From positions 1 to 33,958 of the forward strand of contig JAFAHS010000513.1 in the NCBI GenBank assembly GCA_019237115.1: a DNA stretch of 33,958 bases, written 5' to 3'. Below the pieces are notes generated by a model. The model was not told where the DNA came from. It searched no databases and was given only the letters and a program-made list of their open reading frames with translations. The DNA is from Deltaproteobacteria bacterium. GTDB taxonomy: Bacteria; Desulfobacterota; Binatia; Binatales; Binataceae. Position 1 is the stretch's first letter, and every line of letters starts with the position of its first letter. A program made the translations under genes and the position numbers. Shown here piece by piece: positions 1 to 7,468 of the stretch.

Positions 1-289
1 CAATCACTGCACCGTCGAGATTGCAGCTGGCTTGGTCATATTCGAAGCGGAGGACCACCCTCCGCGGTTGCCCCTTTGTCGAGGAACCAGCTCGCATTCC
101 CCAACCATCAGGTCAGCCAGGCGAAGAGAGATAGATCGCGATGAAAACGTGACTAGAATAGCCGCCACGCGCGTGTTCACCGGACCGGACAGAATTTCGG
201 CCAAGCAATAATGTTCTTCCCACGGAAAACCTCCAGTTCGCCTCTCTGCGCCCTATCGCGAATCACCGTCATCACGCGGGGAGCCGTCC
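1..289. other. Left-edge stretch with no supported gene
   Basis: The first 289 bases hold no coding sequence that I can defend. One forward frame is open from base 2 to a stop at 208-210 and could be the tail of a gene cut by the window edge, but its translation is Arg/Ser/Pro rich with no recognisable pattern. A reverse frame of similar length is equally unconvincing. The last part presumably carries the promoter of the TauE/SafE gene, but I find no good pair of -35 and -10 boxes. Confidence 0.4.
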
Positions 290-1117
290 GTGCTTGAAAT
301 TCTGTTCGGGCTCATCGCCCTATCGTTCGGAGCCGGGCTCGTGGGAGCGCTCTCCGGTCTTGGGGGCGGCGTGTTCATCGTGCCCGCCCTGGTCATCGCA
401 GCACATATGCCCATGGTGGTAGCGATCGGCGCCAGCTTGATTTCGGTGGTCGCCACCAGCGCCGGGGCCAGCGTCGCCTTCGTGCGCGATGGGTGGACCA
501 ACCTTAGAGTCGCGATGGTCCTTGAGTGCGCAACCGTCACCGGCGCGGTCGTCGGAGCACTGCTCGCGGGCGCTATTCCGGCCGTAATACTGGAAGTGTT
601 GTTTGCGCTGATGATGCTGCAATCGGCGTACTTCACGCTAAGCAAGCAGGATGATGTTATCATCGAGCGCGGCGACCCGCTCACGCGCAGACTGCAGTTG
701 GTTGGCGACATACCCGACGACGCCGGTACCCTGATCCACTACGAGACCGTCAATCTTCCGGCCGGAGGCGCACTTATGGTGCTAGCGGGCCTGATGTCCG
801 GACTGCTCGGGATCGGCTCCGGCGCGCTCAAGGTGATCGCGATGGACTACTACATGCATATCCCCCTGAAAGTCTCGAGTGCGACCAGCAATTTCATGAT
901 CGGTGTGACTGCCGGCGCGGGTGCCCTGGTGTTTCTTGCGCGCGGGAATGTATCAACCTCGGTCACTGCGCCGGTTGCATTGGGGGTCACCGCGGGCGCG
1001 CTGCTTGGCAGCCGCATCCTGCCTCGTGCCAACGTCCGCATCCTGCGCCTGGTTTTCGTCGCGATTCTGGTTTTGATCGCGATCGAGATGGGCTGGCGCG
1101 CCATCCAGGGAATTTGA
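290..1117 (+). CDS. TauE/SafE family (DUF81) membrane exporter
   Basis: This is a 275-residue polytopic membrane protein of the TauE/SafE family, thought to move organic or inorganic sulfur anions such as sulfite or sulfoacetate across the inner membrane. The N-terminus shows the family's Gly-rich signature (GALSGLGGGVFIVPAL, about residues 19-34), and a second half-repeat with GLMSGLLGIGSG follows near residues 163-174, as expected for an internally duplicated carrier. Almost the whole chain is hydrophobic helices. The start is a GTG at 290, preceded by GGGGAG at 278-283. The gene ends one base before the DUF1634 gene, so the two are an operon. The transported substrate cannot be read from the sequence. 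Confidence 0.9.
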   Translation: MLEILFGLIALSFGAGLVGALSGLGGGVFIVPALVIAAHMPMVVAIGASLISVVATSAGASVAFVRDGWTNLRVAMVLECATVTGAVVGALLAGAIPAVILEVLFALMMLQSAYFTLSKQDDVIIERGDPLTRRLQLVGDIPDDAGTLIHYETVNLPAGGALMVLAGLMSGLLGIGSGALKVIAMDYYMHIPLKVSSATSNFMIGVTAGAGALVFLARGNVSTSVTAPVALGVTAGALLGSRILPRANVRILRLVFVAILVLIAIEMGWRAIQGI

Positions 1118-1118
1118 C

Positions 1119-1532
1119 ATGGCAGCATCGACTGACATCCATCCTCAAGTCGCCGAAGACGAAGATCGAATCCTTCGATTGTGGACGCCGATTCTGCTGC
1201 GCGCGATCCTGGTCGTCGCCGCGGTGATTCTCATTGTCGGCCTCATCCTGATGACTACCAAGCCGGACTTCTACGTCGCCCGGTTTCATGCTGCTCAGGC
1301 GCAGCAGTTCGTGGCGAAAACGAGTTTTGCGGAGCGGGTGGTGCTCGCAGTGCACGGCGATCCGCATTCGGTCATGACAGTGGGCTTGTACGTACTGACC
1401 CTGGTGCCACTGGCCCGGGTCGCGTTCAGTTTTCTGCTCTTCGTCAAAGAGCGCGACTACGCGTACGTCGGCTTCACCGCCTATGTCTTGACGGGTCTGA
1501 TTGTGGGCATGCTGCTTGGGCGCATGGGCTAG
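1119..1532 (+). CDS. DUF1634 family membrane protein, TauE/SafE partner
   Basis: This 137-residue protein has three hydrophobic segments (about residues 28-47, 87-110 and 117-134) joined by polar loops, matching the DUF1634 family in size and pattern. DUF1634 genes are often found directly after TauE/SafE genes, as here, where the ATG lies one base beyond the upstream stop. The usual inference is that it is an accessory subunit of the exporter; no biochemical role is established to my knowledge. The first 20 residues are acidic and probably cytoplasmic. The next 270 bases run to a convergent gene. Confidence 0.8.
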   Translation: MAASTDIHPQVAEDEDRILRLWTPILLRAILVVAAVILIVGLILMTTKPDFYVARFHAAQAQQFVAKTSFAERVVLAVHGDPHSVMTVGLYVLTLVPLARVAFSFLLFVKERDYAYVGFTAYVLTGLIVGMLLGRMG

Positions 1533-1806
1533 AAAGCGAAGCTCGTCCGCTCAGGCAAAATTGGGCGACTAAGAGTACGCTAGCCGCTCAAAGTCTGCCG
1601 ACATAGCTCTAAGGGCTGGGGCCCCGGCGTGTCCTGCGCGCGAGGCCTTTGCACTTGGGCCACTTGCGAGCGATGGAGGCCTCATCGGACCGCCTTTGAG
1701 GGTCATGGCCCTTTTAGCTCTGGCCGCAGCCGAACCTGGCAGGCTGGTCTTTCCAAGCCTTCCGGAAGGTGCTCGCGGTGACCGGAACTGTGTAAGGGGC
1801 CGGAGG
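1533..1806. other. Convergent intergenic region with a perfect 12-bp palindrome
   Basis: This stretch separates the DUF1634 gene (+) from the MBL gene (-). It has no supported gene and no hairpin followed by a T-run. It contains the perfect palindrome CCTTCCGGAAGG at 1758-1769 and several short GGCC-rich dyads. A forward open frame from 1696 runs into the MBL gene and looks like its shadow. Confidence 0.4.
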
Positions 1807-2787
1807 CTAGTTGCCGGGTTTCCGCTGGTCGGCGTAGCGTCGTTCCAACTGCGCCATTCTGCCGAACAGCTCCACCGTGCTGCGCGACGCACTGGGCGCG
1901 CCAATCTCGCGATATATCGTGTTCACGGTGACAGCCAACCGCTCCGCGTCGAGCCAGTCGCCGAACGAACCCAACGCGATGTCTTGCGCAGCCTCCCACG
2001 AATTCATTCCGGCTGCATTGCGCTTGCGCGCTTCAGTATCCACATACACCAGGTAATCCTGCATTCGCCTGACGCCCGCCTTGTCCGTGATCGGCCCGTG
2101 CCCCGGGACGACCGCATCGACCTCCAACCCGAGAATGCGTTCGCAGGCTTTGATCCAGTTGCCCACTGGACCCGCCCACGCGATCGGGGTGCCATCGATG
2201 AACAGAATGTCACCGGCATAGACGACGCGATTGGCCGGGACGTAAGCGATCACGTCGCCGGCAGTGTGTGCCGGCCCCACCTGGATTAACTGCACGGCCT
2301 TGTCCCCCACTTTCAATGACAACTCGCCGGCAAAGGTACGATCCGGGAGCTTGAGGGTCACCCCTGCGAAATCGAACGCGCCGAAGATCCGTTTGAAGAA
2401 GGCCCCAACCTCGCCCATGGTGTCGGCATTCTTCAGCAACTGCGCCAGCATCTGGGGGTTGCCTTCTTCGCGCATCTCGCGCGCGGCAGCTTCCGACGCG
2501 ATGATCACCGCCTTGCTTGCCAGCCGGTTGCCGAAGGTGTGATCGCCATTCGAATGGGTATTGACCACCACACCAATCTGGTCGGCGGCAATTCCCGTCG
2601 CCGCCTTGATGACGCCGAGCATTTCGGCTGTCAGTCGCTCATCGAAAAGCGTATCGACCAGCAGCGATTGATCGCCGTCGGTAACCAATCCCGCGTTGCT
2701 GTAGCCCCAGGTGCCCGAGGGCTGCAGGTACGCATACGCGCCGCGTCCGAGATCGTGCAGTCCTTTGGTGAATGGCCATTTGCTCAT
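1807..2787 (-). CDS. MBL-fold metallo-hydrolase
   Basis: This 326-residue protein belongs to the metallo-beta-lactamase fold superfamily. The main metal motif reads THSNGDH at residues 77-83, so the second His of the canonical HxHxDH is Asn. Further ligand positions are H174 (GPAHTAGD), D193 (YAGDILF) and H230 (VPGHGP). The N-terminal strand pattern and the LLVDTLFD segment are typical of the fold, and the C-terminal 90 residues are helical. The ATG at 2785-2787 has GGGAG seven bases upstream. The gene is divergent from the SDR gene, sharing a 130-base gap. The class includes hydrolases of diverse esters, lactones and thioesters, so the substrate is open. Confidence 0.88.
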   Translation of the reverse strand: MSKWPFTKGLHDLGRGAYAYLQPSGTWGYSNAGLVTDGDQSLLVDTLFDERLTAEMLGVIKAATGIAADQIGVVVNTHSNGDHTFGNRLASKAVIIASEAAAREMREEGNPQMLAQLLKNADTMGEVGAFFKRIFGAFDFAGVTLKLPDRTFAGELSLKVGDKAVQLIQVGPAHTAGDVIAYVPANRVVYAGDILFIDGTPIAWAGPVGNWIKACERILGLEVDAVVPGHGPITDKAGVRRMQDYLVYVDTEARKRNAAGMNSWEAAQDIALGSFGDWLDAERLAVTVNTIYREIGAPSASRSTVELFGRMAQLERRYADQRKPGN

Positions 2788-2917
2788 ATTATTTCTCCCG
2801 ACCGGTTCGGCCCCCGCCGTCTGTCATACGACATTCGTTTGGGCCTTGGTAAGGGACGCGCGCGCGTACTATGTACATGAGATTCGTCAGCGCCCTGGCT
2901 CCTCGGAGGATTGATCG

Positions 2918-3691
2918 ATGGAAATCAGAGGTAAAGCTGCCGTCATAACCGGCGGCGGTTCGGGAATCGGACGTGCCGTATCGGAACGCCTCGCCAGCGA
3001 CGGCGCATCGGTAGTGGTCGCGGACGTGGACTCGGCCGGAGGCGCAGAGACGGTAAAACGCATCGAAAGCACCGGCGGGCATGCGGTCTTCGCGCGCGCC
3101 GACGTGACCAGCGAGCAGGATACGCGCCGGATGCTCCAGACCGCGGTTGAGCAATTCGGCCGGCTGGATATTCTCCACAACAATGCCGGCATCGGCACCG
3201 GTGCGCCAGGCTATCCGCTGGTGGAGCCAGAGCGTTGGCACCTGGTGATCGAGATTGATCTGCAGGCAGTAATTCTGGGTACCGGCCTGGCCGCTTCGAT
3301 AATGGAGAAGCAGGGTGGGGGCGTGATTATCAATACCGCCTCGATGGCTGGTCTATATCCCCATCGCCAGGATGCAGTTTATGGCGCTGCCAAAGCCGGT
3401 GTGGTCAACTTCACTCACTCGCTGGCGGTCTGGTCGGCGGAAAAGAACATCCGTGTCAATTGCGTATGTCCGGGAATCGTCGACACACCGCTGGTGCGCC
3501 GCGGACTCGAGCTCGCAGCCCAACACGGCCTCAAAAGCTGGATGCCGGCTAAGATAATCCAGCCCGAGGAAATCGCCGACGCCGTCGTGATGCTCATCCG
3601 TGATGATTCGCTGTTCGGATGTGCCCTCGAGGTGCGGCCTACCGGCCGCCACGTGGTCGACCCTCGCCCCGCGCCGGGAACCAAACGGTGA
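2918..3691 (+). CDS. SDR family NAD(P)-dependent oxidoreductase
   Basis: This is a classical short-chain dehydrogenase/reductase of 257 residues. It shows the Rossmann glycine motif TGGGSGIG (11-18), an acidic D36 at the end of the second strand that favours NAD over NADP, NNAG (88-91), catalytic S142, Y155 and K159 (YGAAK), and the PG turn at 185-186. The start ATG follows GGAGG at 2905-2909. A secreted DUF2141 gene begins four bases after its stop. The C-terminus (GRHVVDPRPAPG) departs from the usual DGG ending and may relate to substrate. The substrate is probably a hydroxyl or keto compound, otherwise unknown. Confidence 0.92.
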   Translation: MEIRGKAAVITGGGSGIGRAVSERLASDGASVVVADVDSAGGAETVKRIESTGGHAVFARADVTSEQDTRRMLQTAVEQFGRLDILHNNAGIGTGAPGYPLVEPERWHLVIEIDLQAVILGTGLAASIMEKQGGGVIINTASMAGLYPHRQDAVYGAAKAGVVNFTHSLAVWSAEKNIRVNCVCPGIVDTPLVRRGLELAAQHGLKSWMPAKIIQPEEIADAVVMLIRDDSLFGCALEVRPTGRHVVDPRPAPGTKR

Positions 3692-3695
3692 GACG

Positions 3696-4151
3696 ATGAA
3701 GCTACACCGCGTCGCCAGCCTGCTTTTGATCAGCGGCACCATATTCCTTTTCGCCTCGACCGCGCGTGCACAGAGCGAGCAAAACCTGATTCACGCCACT
3801 CTGGTCGATTTGCCCAACAACACGGGCCGGGTCGGATGCGTCATCTTCAATTCCGCCGATGGGTTCCCGCGCGATCACGCCAAGGCGACAGCAATAGCGC
3901 GGGCACCGATTGCAAATCAGTCCGGCACCTGCGACTTCAAGGACCTTCCGCCCGGCACCTATGCCATCGCGTCATTTCACGACCAATTCGAGACTGGAAA
4001 GATGGAGACCAACCTGCTGGGGATGCCGCAGGAAGTGTACGGATTCTCCAACGACGCCCGACCCTCGGCCCTTACTCCACCACCGTTCGGCGCCTGCGCC
4101 TTTACCTACTCAGGCGGGGTCATGAACATCACCATGCACGCACAGCACTGA
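3696..4151 (+). CDS. Secreted DUF2141 domain protein
   Basis: This 151-residue protein begins with a clear signal peptide (positive start, hydrophobic core at about residues 8-21, likely cleavage after ARA at residue 25). The rest is a beta-rich domain matching DUF2141: a strand with GRVGCVIFNSADGFP, then LPPGTYAIASFHDQ, and a late NITMHA strand. Such proteins are exported and have no proven function; a carbohydrate-binding-like fold has been suggested for the family. The ATG at 3696 sits four bases after the SDR stop, so the two are probably co-transcribed. An intrinsic terminator follows at once. The three Cys residues could form a disulfide in the periplasm. Confidence 0.82.
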   Translation: MKLHRVASLLLISGTIFLFASTARAQSEQNLIHATLVDLPNNTGRVGCVIFNSADGFPRDHAKATAIARAPIANQSGTCDFKDLPPGTYAIASFHDQFETGKMETNLLGMPQEVYGFSNDARPSALTPPPFGACAFTYSGGVMNITMHAQH

Positions 4152-4154
4152 GCA

Positions 4155-4188
4155 GCGGCCAGACCGCGGCTCCCTGGCCGCGTTTTTT
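4155..4188 (+). terminator. Rho-independent terminator after SDR-DUF2141 operon
   Basis: A perfect 8-bp stem GCGGCCAG (4155-4162) pairs with CTGGCCGC (4174-4181) around an 11-base loop and is followed one base later by six T residues (4183-4188). It begins four bases after the DUF2141 stop. This is the best intrinsic terminator in the window. Confidence 0.85.
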
Positions 4189-4358
4189 ACGGACCGGGCA
4201 TCGCGGCACAAATCGCGGCCGTCCTCGGAATCGAGCCCGTGTTGCAACCGGGGTCGAGAAGGCGAAATCGCGATTCTCGCAAAGTCGGTTTTCTGACCAG
4301 TGAGCGCGCGGCTGCCTTGCGGCCCCGGGGGATCACAGCTCGATTCCGGATTCCCGGT

Positions 4359-5492
4359 TTACGCCGAAGCTCGCCCCTGAAGCGGGGTAACGCAGCCGCC
4401 GGTCTTCCAGGAATGAACCTCGGGAAGCACGTCGCGGCCGAGCAGCTCGATGGACCGCATCACGCGCTCGTGGGCGATGGCGCCGTATTGCAGAAAGAAC
4501 AGGATCTGGTCCGCGCCCGTCTCGCGATAGCGCGCCGCGACTCGTAGTGCCTCGCTGGGCGCTCCGACCGCGACCAGGTCGTTCTCCTTCAGAAAATGAT
4601 AATAGTCTTGGGTGATTTGCGAAGGATCGAACCGCGACGCGGTCTTCAGGTACTTGTAGGAATCGTCGGTCGACGCGGACTCGGCGACCGTTGAGACCAG
4701 CTCGAAGCCCCGCCGCACGTACCACAGCACCGCCTCGCGCGCGATTTCCTCGGTCTCCGCACCATCGTCGCCGAATAACCCCATGATATTCATCGATACC
4801 TGATTGTTAATCGTGAGTCCGACCGGTTGGGCGGTCGCGATGCGATCGCGATAGAGCTGGATGCGTCGTCGGACTTCTTCCAGTTCGACTCCAAGTGTGA
4901 AACACAACACACCCAGGCCCCGCTCGGCAGCGAGCAGGAAGGTGTCAGGGTTGGTTGATGCGACCCAGATCGGCGGATGTGGTTTCTGGATCGGCTTCGG
5001 GATCACGGAAACCGGCGGGTCCACCGTCCAATACTTCCCGCGCATCGTGAACGGATCCTCTCGCCACATGCGGGGAATCGCGGCGACCGATTCCGCCCAG
5101 CGCGGCCGCGTTTCCTCGGGCCGCATGCCGAACCCGGTGAGTTCCTCCATCGTGGTGGCGCGTCCGGTACCGAACTCGACCCGCCCGTTCGACATGATGT
5201 CCAGCACCCCGATTCGTTCTGCCACGCGTACCGGATGGTTGAAGGGCAGCACCACCACACCGTGCCCGATACGGATGTTCTTGGTGCGCTGGCTTACGCA
5301 CGCGAGAAATACTTCGGGCGCGGAGCAATAGGAAAATTCGTTGAGAAAGTGGTGCTCGACGGTCCACACCGAGTCGAAACCAAGCCGATCGGCCAATTCG
5401 ATCTGTTCCATCGTCTCCCAGTAGACGCGATATTCGTAGTCCGGGCGATGGGGCTTTATCGCCTCAATTTCGTACATAAGCCCGGCCTTCAT
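4359..5492 (-). CDS. LLM class (luciferase-like) flavin/F420-type oxidoreductase
   Basis: This 377-residue protein belongs to the luciferase-like monooxygenase class, whose members use FMN or coenzyme F420. It starts MKAGLMYEIE, has the VEHHF segment after the second strand (about 44-48), a VVVLPFNHPVRVAE stretch, the SNGRVEFGTGR loop (about 99-109) and PPIWVAST near the middle, all typical of the TIM-barrel. The ATG at 5490-5492 overlaps the stop of the upstream tetR gene as ATGA, so translation is coupled; a longer open frame to 5792 overlaps tetR and is rejected. A C-terminal GADQILFFLQYG strand closes the barrel. The substrate and choice of cofactor cannot be told. Confidence 0.9.
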   Translation of the reverse strand: MKAGLMYEIEAIKPHRPDYEYRVYWETMEQIELADRLGFDSVWTVEHHFLNEFSYCSAPEVFLACVSQRTKNIRIGHGVVVLPFNHPVRVAERIGVLDIMSNGRVEFGTGRATTMEELTGFGMRPEETRPRWAESVAAIPRMWREDPFTMRGKYWTVDPPVSVIPKPIQKPHPPIWVASTNPDTFLLAAERGLGVLCFTLGVELEEVRRRIQLYRDRIATAQPVGLTINNQVSMNIMGLFGDDGAETEEIAREAVLWYVRRGFELVSTVAESASTDDSYKYLKTASRFDPSQITQDYYHFLKENDLVAVGAPSEALRVAARYRETGADQILFFLQYGAIAHERVMRSIELLGRDVLPEVHSWKTGGCVTPLQGRASA

Positions 5493-6136
5493 CTGGGCCC
5501 GCTCCACTGCTGGAGATATTCGCGCGCCAGGCGGCGAAAGGATTTGCGCAGCTCGAACCGCGATCCGTTCAGGTACCAGAGTAATTGGAGGCCGGCGGAC
5601 GCGCTCCACAGCTGGGTGGCCGCCCAATCGACATCGAGATCGCTGGCCAATACTCCGAGTGATTTCCCGCGCTCGACCAGATCGCGAAGGTATTCGAGCT
5701 GACGTGCGTTCGCCTTGCGCATAGCGCGCAGCACACGAGGGCCAATCTTGTGGGATTCGAGCGTGATGATCATCAGCAAGCGCGAAACCCACGGGTTAGT
5801 GGTGTTGAGTTTCGCCGAGGTGTCGAAAATCTTCAGAAAATACTCCCGGAAGTCCGCGCGGGTCACCACTCGACGTTCCTGTGCGAATGCCTTGTTCCAC
5901 TCCTGGAGGACACGCTCGGCAACCGCCAGGAAGAAGTCTTCCTTGTCGTTGAAATGCCAATAAAGCGCACCCTTGGTTACCCCGGCCGCACGCGCGATTC
6001 GCGCAAGCGAGGTGCCGCGATAGCCATATGATGCGAACAGGTCCATCGCGGCATTGATCAGGACCTGATCGAGCGCACCCCGACGGCGCGGGGCCGCCGC
6101 GACGTTCTCCGTCTGCCGTCTGGCCGAAGTGATCAT
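5489..6136 (-). CDS. TetR/AcrR family transcriptional regulator
   Basis: This 215-residue regulator has an N-terminal TetR DNA-binding domain: the helix LINAAMDLFASYGYRGTS (about 26-43), then the HTH with IARAAGVTKGALYWHF (47-62) and the usual NDKEDFF follow-on. The remaining residues form the variable ligand-binding and dimer domain. Its stop overlaps the start of the luciferase-like oxidoreductase by four bases, so it very probably autoregulates a two-gene operon and senses a substrate or product of that enzyme. The ATG lacks a visible Shine-Dalgarno sequence. A reverse-strand TTGACG at 6172-6177 could be a -35 box, but no good -10 follows. Confidence 0.92.
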   Translation of the reverse strand: MITSARRQTENVAAAPRRRGALDQVLINAAMDLFASYGYRGTSLARIARAAGVTKGALYWHFNDKEDFFLAVAERVLQEWNKAFAQERRVVTRADFREYFLKIFDTSAKLNTTNPWVSRLLMIITLESHKIGPRVLRAMRKANARQLEYLRDLVERGKSLGVLASDLDVDWAATQLWSASAGLQLLWYLNGSRFELRKSFRRLAREYLQQWSGPR

Positions 6137-6225
6137 GAACGAGCGGTATGCTGAGTCAGATCGCGGTATGGCGTCAAGGGCGCGGCTTAAAAGCGCGGCG
6201 CGGGTGTCGCTCGGTATCGTCGCCG

Positions 6226-6251
6226 GCTCATTGCCGGACTGGCAAATGAGC
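6226..6251. promoter_or_regulatory. Inverted repeat upstream of tetR, possible operator
   Basis: GCTCATTGCC (6226-6235) is mirrored by GGCAAATGAGC (6241-6251) across five bases, with one bulged A. It lies 90-115 bases upstream of the tetR start in a 233-base gap that otherwise looks empty. There is no T-run on either side, so a terminator is unlikely. A TetR-type operator is an inference from symmetry and position only. The gap also holds a direct repeat GCGGTATG (6143-6150 and 6163-6170), 20 bases apart. Confidence 0.35.
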
Positions 6252-6369
6252 GTCGCGAAACCGAACGGTTCCCTTGTCCTCTAACCGGCCGCAACCAGCA
6301 AGCCCGAGAGCACGCCGGCTGCCGGCATTGCCTCGTAGCGGTGCGGACTTTTCCGAGAACTGGCGGCCT

Positions 6370-6585
6370 TTAGTTGCCGCTTGAGTCCAAACCGCGCATA
6401 TTGCGGTCCAGACACCAGCGATCGATTACCTCGGCGTTGAAACGCCAATCAGTACCGATCCTGAAGCCTGGTAACTCGCCGCGGCGCAGAAGCTTGTAAA
6501 TGGTCGAGGGGTGGACGCGTAGGTACTCGGAGAGTTCCTTTACCGTCATTACTCGCGGCAGGCCGTACTTACCATCACTAGCCAT
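6370..6585 (-). CDS. Excisionase-type helix-turn-helix protein
   Basis: This is a 71-residue protein made almost entirely of a MerR/excisionase-like winged helix domain: MTVKELSEYLRVHPSTIYKLLRRGELPGF (13-41) followed by the wing RIGTDWRFN (42-50) and a short terminal helix. The pattern matches the 'DNA binding domain, excisionase family' found in recombination directionality factors and small regulators. I chose the ATG at 6583-6585 because GGAG lies six bases before it; longer in-frame starts up to 6708 add residues unlike the family. No integrase or phage gene is nearby, so a regulatory role for a local or remote target is more likely than excision. Confidence 0.8.
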   Translation of the reverse strand: MASDGKYGLPRVMTVKELSEYLRVHPSTIYKLLRRGELPGFRIGTDWRFNAEVIDRWCLDRNMRGLDSSGN

Positions 6586-6591
6586 CAACAT

Positions 6592-6595
6592 CTCC
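6592..6595 (-). promoter_or_regulatory. Ribosome binding site deciding the HTH gene start
   Basis: On the reverse strand GGAG lies at 6595-6592, followed by ATGTTG and the chosen ATG at 6585. This spacing of six bases supports the 71-residue product rather than the longer open frame. Confidence 0.55.
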
Positions 6596-6754
6596 AACGG
6601 CAGATGGTCCCAAAATAGTGTCGTCAAGGCCTTGCGATGTAGTCCCCCGCAGCCAAGTCGAACCATCCGCTCTTCTTCGCTAACCTTGACTATATTTGAA
6701 ATTCGCAAAATCGAAGTTGTGGGTCAAGAGAAATCTTGCGGACAGGGAAACAAA

Positions 6755-6797
6755 AAGTGCTGATTCTACGAGCAGTTATTAGCACTTCTGCTCGTAG
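6755..6797. repeat. Two interleaved perfect inverted repeats
   Basis: CTACGAGCAG (6766-6775) pairs perfectly with CTGCTCGTAG (6788-6797). A second dyad, AAGTGCT (6755-6761) and AGCACTT (6781-6787), is interleaved with it, so each repeat has one arm inside the other. In RNA this is the layout of an H-type pseudoknot; in DNA it could be overlapping operators. It lies in the AT-richer gap between the HTH gene (-) and the PEBP gene (+), about 70 bases before the chosen PEBP start. No function is proven. Confidence 0.6.
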
Positions 6798-6867
6798 AGT
6801 ACGCATCGATCAGTCCCCAACTGGAGAATCCTACCCGCGCGATTTCCTAATTGCTAAGCTGCCACTC

Positions 6868-7446
6868 ATGAAGCTGGTCGTCGTCTCCGACTCTGCCCGA
6901 ACGCTTCGGGTTAGGGCAATTTCGACGGCGATGCTTGTGGTTGCTGCACAAGGGCTTCTAATCGGTGCGTTGGCTCGCGCAGACTCGGATTTTAGATTGA
7001 CCAGTCCCGCATTCAATCCCGGAGCGCCAATTCCCACAAATTTCTCCTGCACCGCCGGCGATCATTCGCCCGCCCTGGCGTGGAGCGGTGCTCCGGCCGG
7101 TACGAAATCCTTCGCCCTGATCGTCGAAGACCCCGATGCTCCGATGGGCACTTTTGTCCACTGGGTGGTCTTCAACCTGCCCGCCGGCGCCAGTGGAATC
7201 GCCACCGATGCGCCCAAGACTCCGCGGCTCGCCGATGGTGCCACACAGGGAAGCAACGGGATGGGGGCCATCGGCTACAAGGGACCCTGCCCCCCGCCTG
7301 GAAAGACCCATCACTATCATTTCGAGCTCTTCGCGCTTGATACCACCCTCGAGGTGCCACCCGCTGTCGACGCCGCCTCACTTCGCGCGGCGATGCAAAA
7401 CCATGTAAAGGCCAGTGCGGAGCTGGTGGGCACGTTCGAACGCTGA
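6868..7446 (+). CDS. Secreted YbhB/YbcL-type PEBP family protein
   Basis: This 192-residue protein of the phosphatidylethanolamine-binding (Raf kinase inhibitor-like) family carries DPDAP (88-92), HWVVFNLP (98-105) and GYKGPCPPPGKTHHYHF (136-152), the residues that line the anion-binding pocket. The first 38 residues form a long signal peptide with a hydrophobic stretch at about 22-35 and a likely cleavage after ARA. C61 and C141 could form a disulfide after export. The ATG at 6868 lacks a strong ribosome site, and the frame is open up to 6736, so the start is not certain. The SRPBCC gene begins 22 bases later. Bacterial members have no settled function. Confidence 0.88.
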   Translation: MKLVVVSDSARTLRVRAISTAMLVVAAQGLLIGALARADSDFRLTSPAFNPGAPIPTNFSCTAGDHSPALAWSGAPAGTKSFALIVEDPDAPMGTFVHWVVFNLPAGASGIATDAPKTPRLADGATQGSNGMGAIGYKGPCPPPGKTHHYHFELFALDTTLEVPPAVDAASLRAAMQNHVKASAELVGTFER

Positions 7447-7468
7447 TTTTGCGGAAAGCTGTTTCACG

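Noticed and set aside
2..210. Forward open frame from the window edge, possible gene tail, and a 66-codon reverse frame
   Set aside because: Translations are Arg/Ser/Pro-rich and match no pattern I recognise; the frames are short enough for chance in GC-rich DNA.
1758..1769. CCTTCCGGAAGG palindrome as a terminator
   Set aside because: It has no loop and no T-run; it may be a chance or protein-binding palindrome.
1696..2289. 197-codon forward frame with a hydrophobic start
   Set aside because: It runs through the antisense of the MBL hydrolase, whose motifs are clear; the rest is Arg-rich shadow sequence.
5493..5792. N-terminal extension of the luciferase-like protein at 4359
   Set aside because: The extra 100 codons lie inside tetR and have no family similarity; the ATGA overlap gives a natural start.
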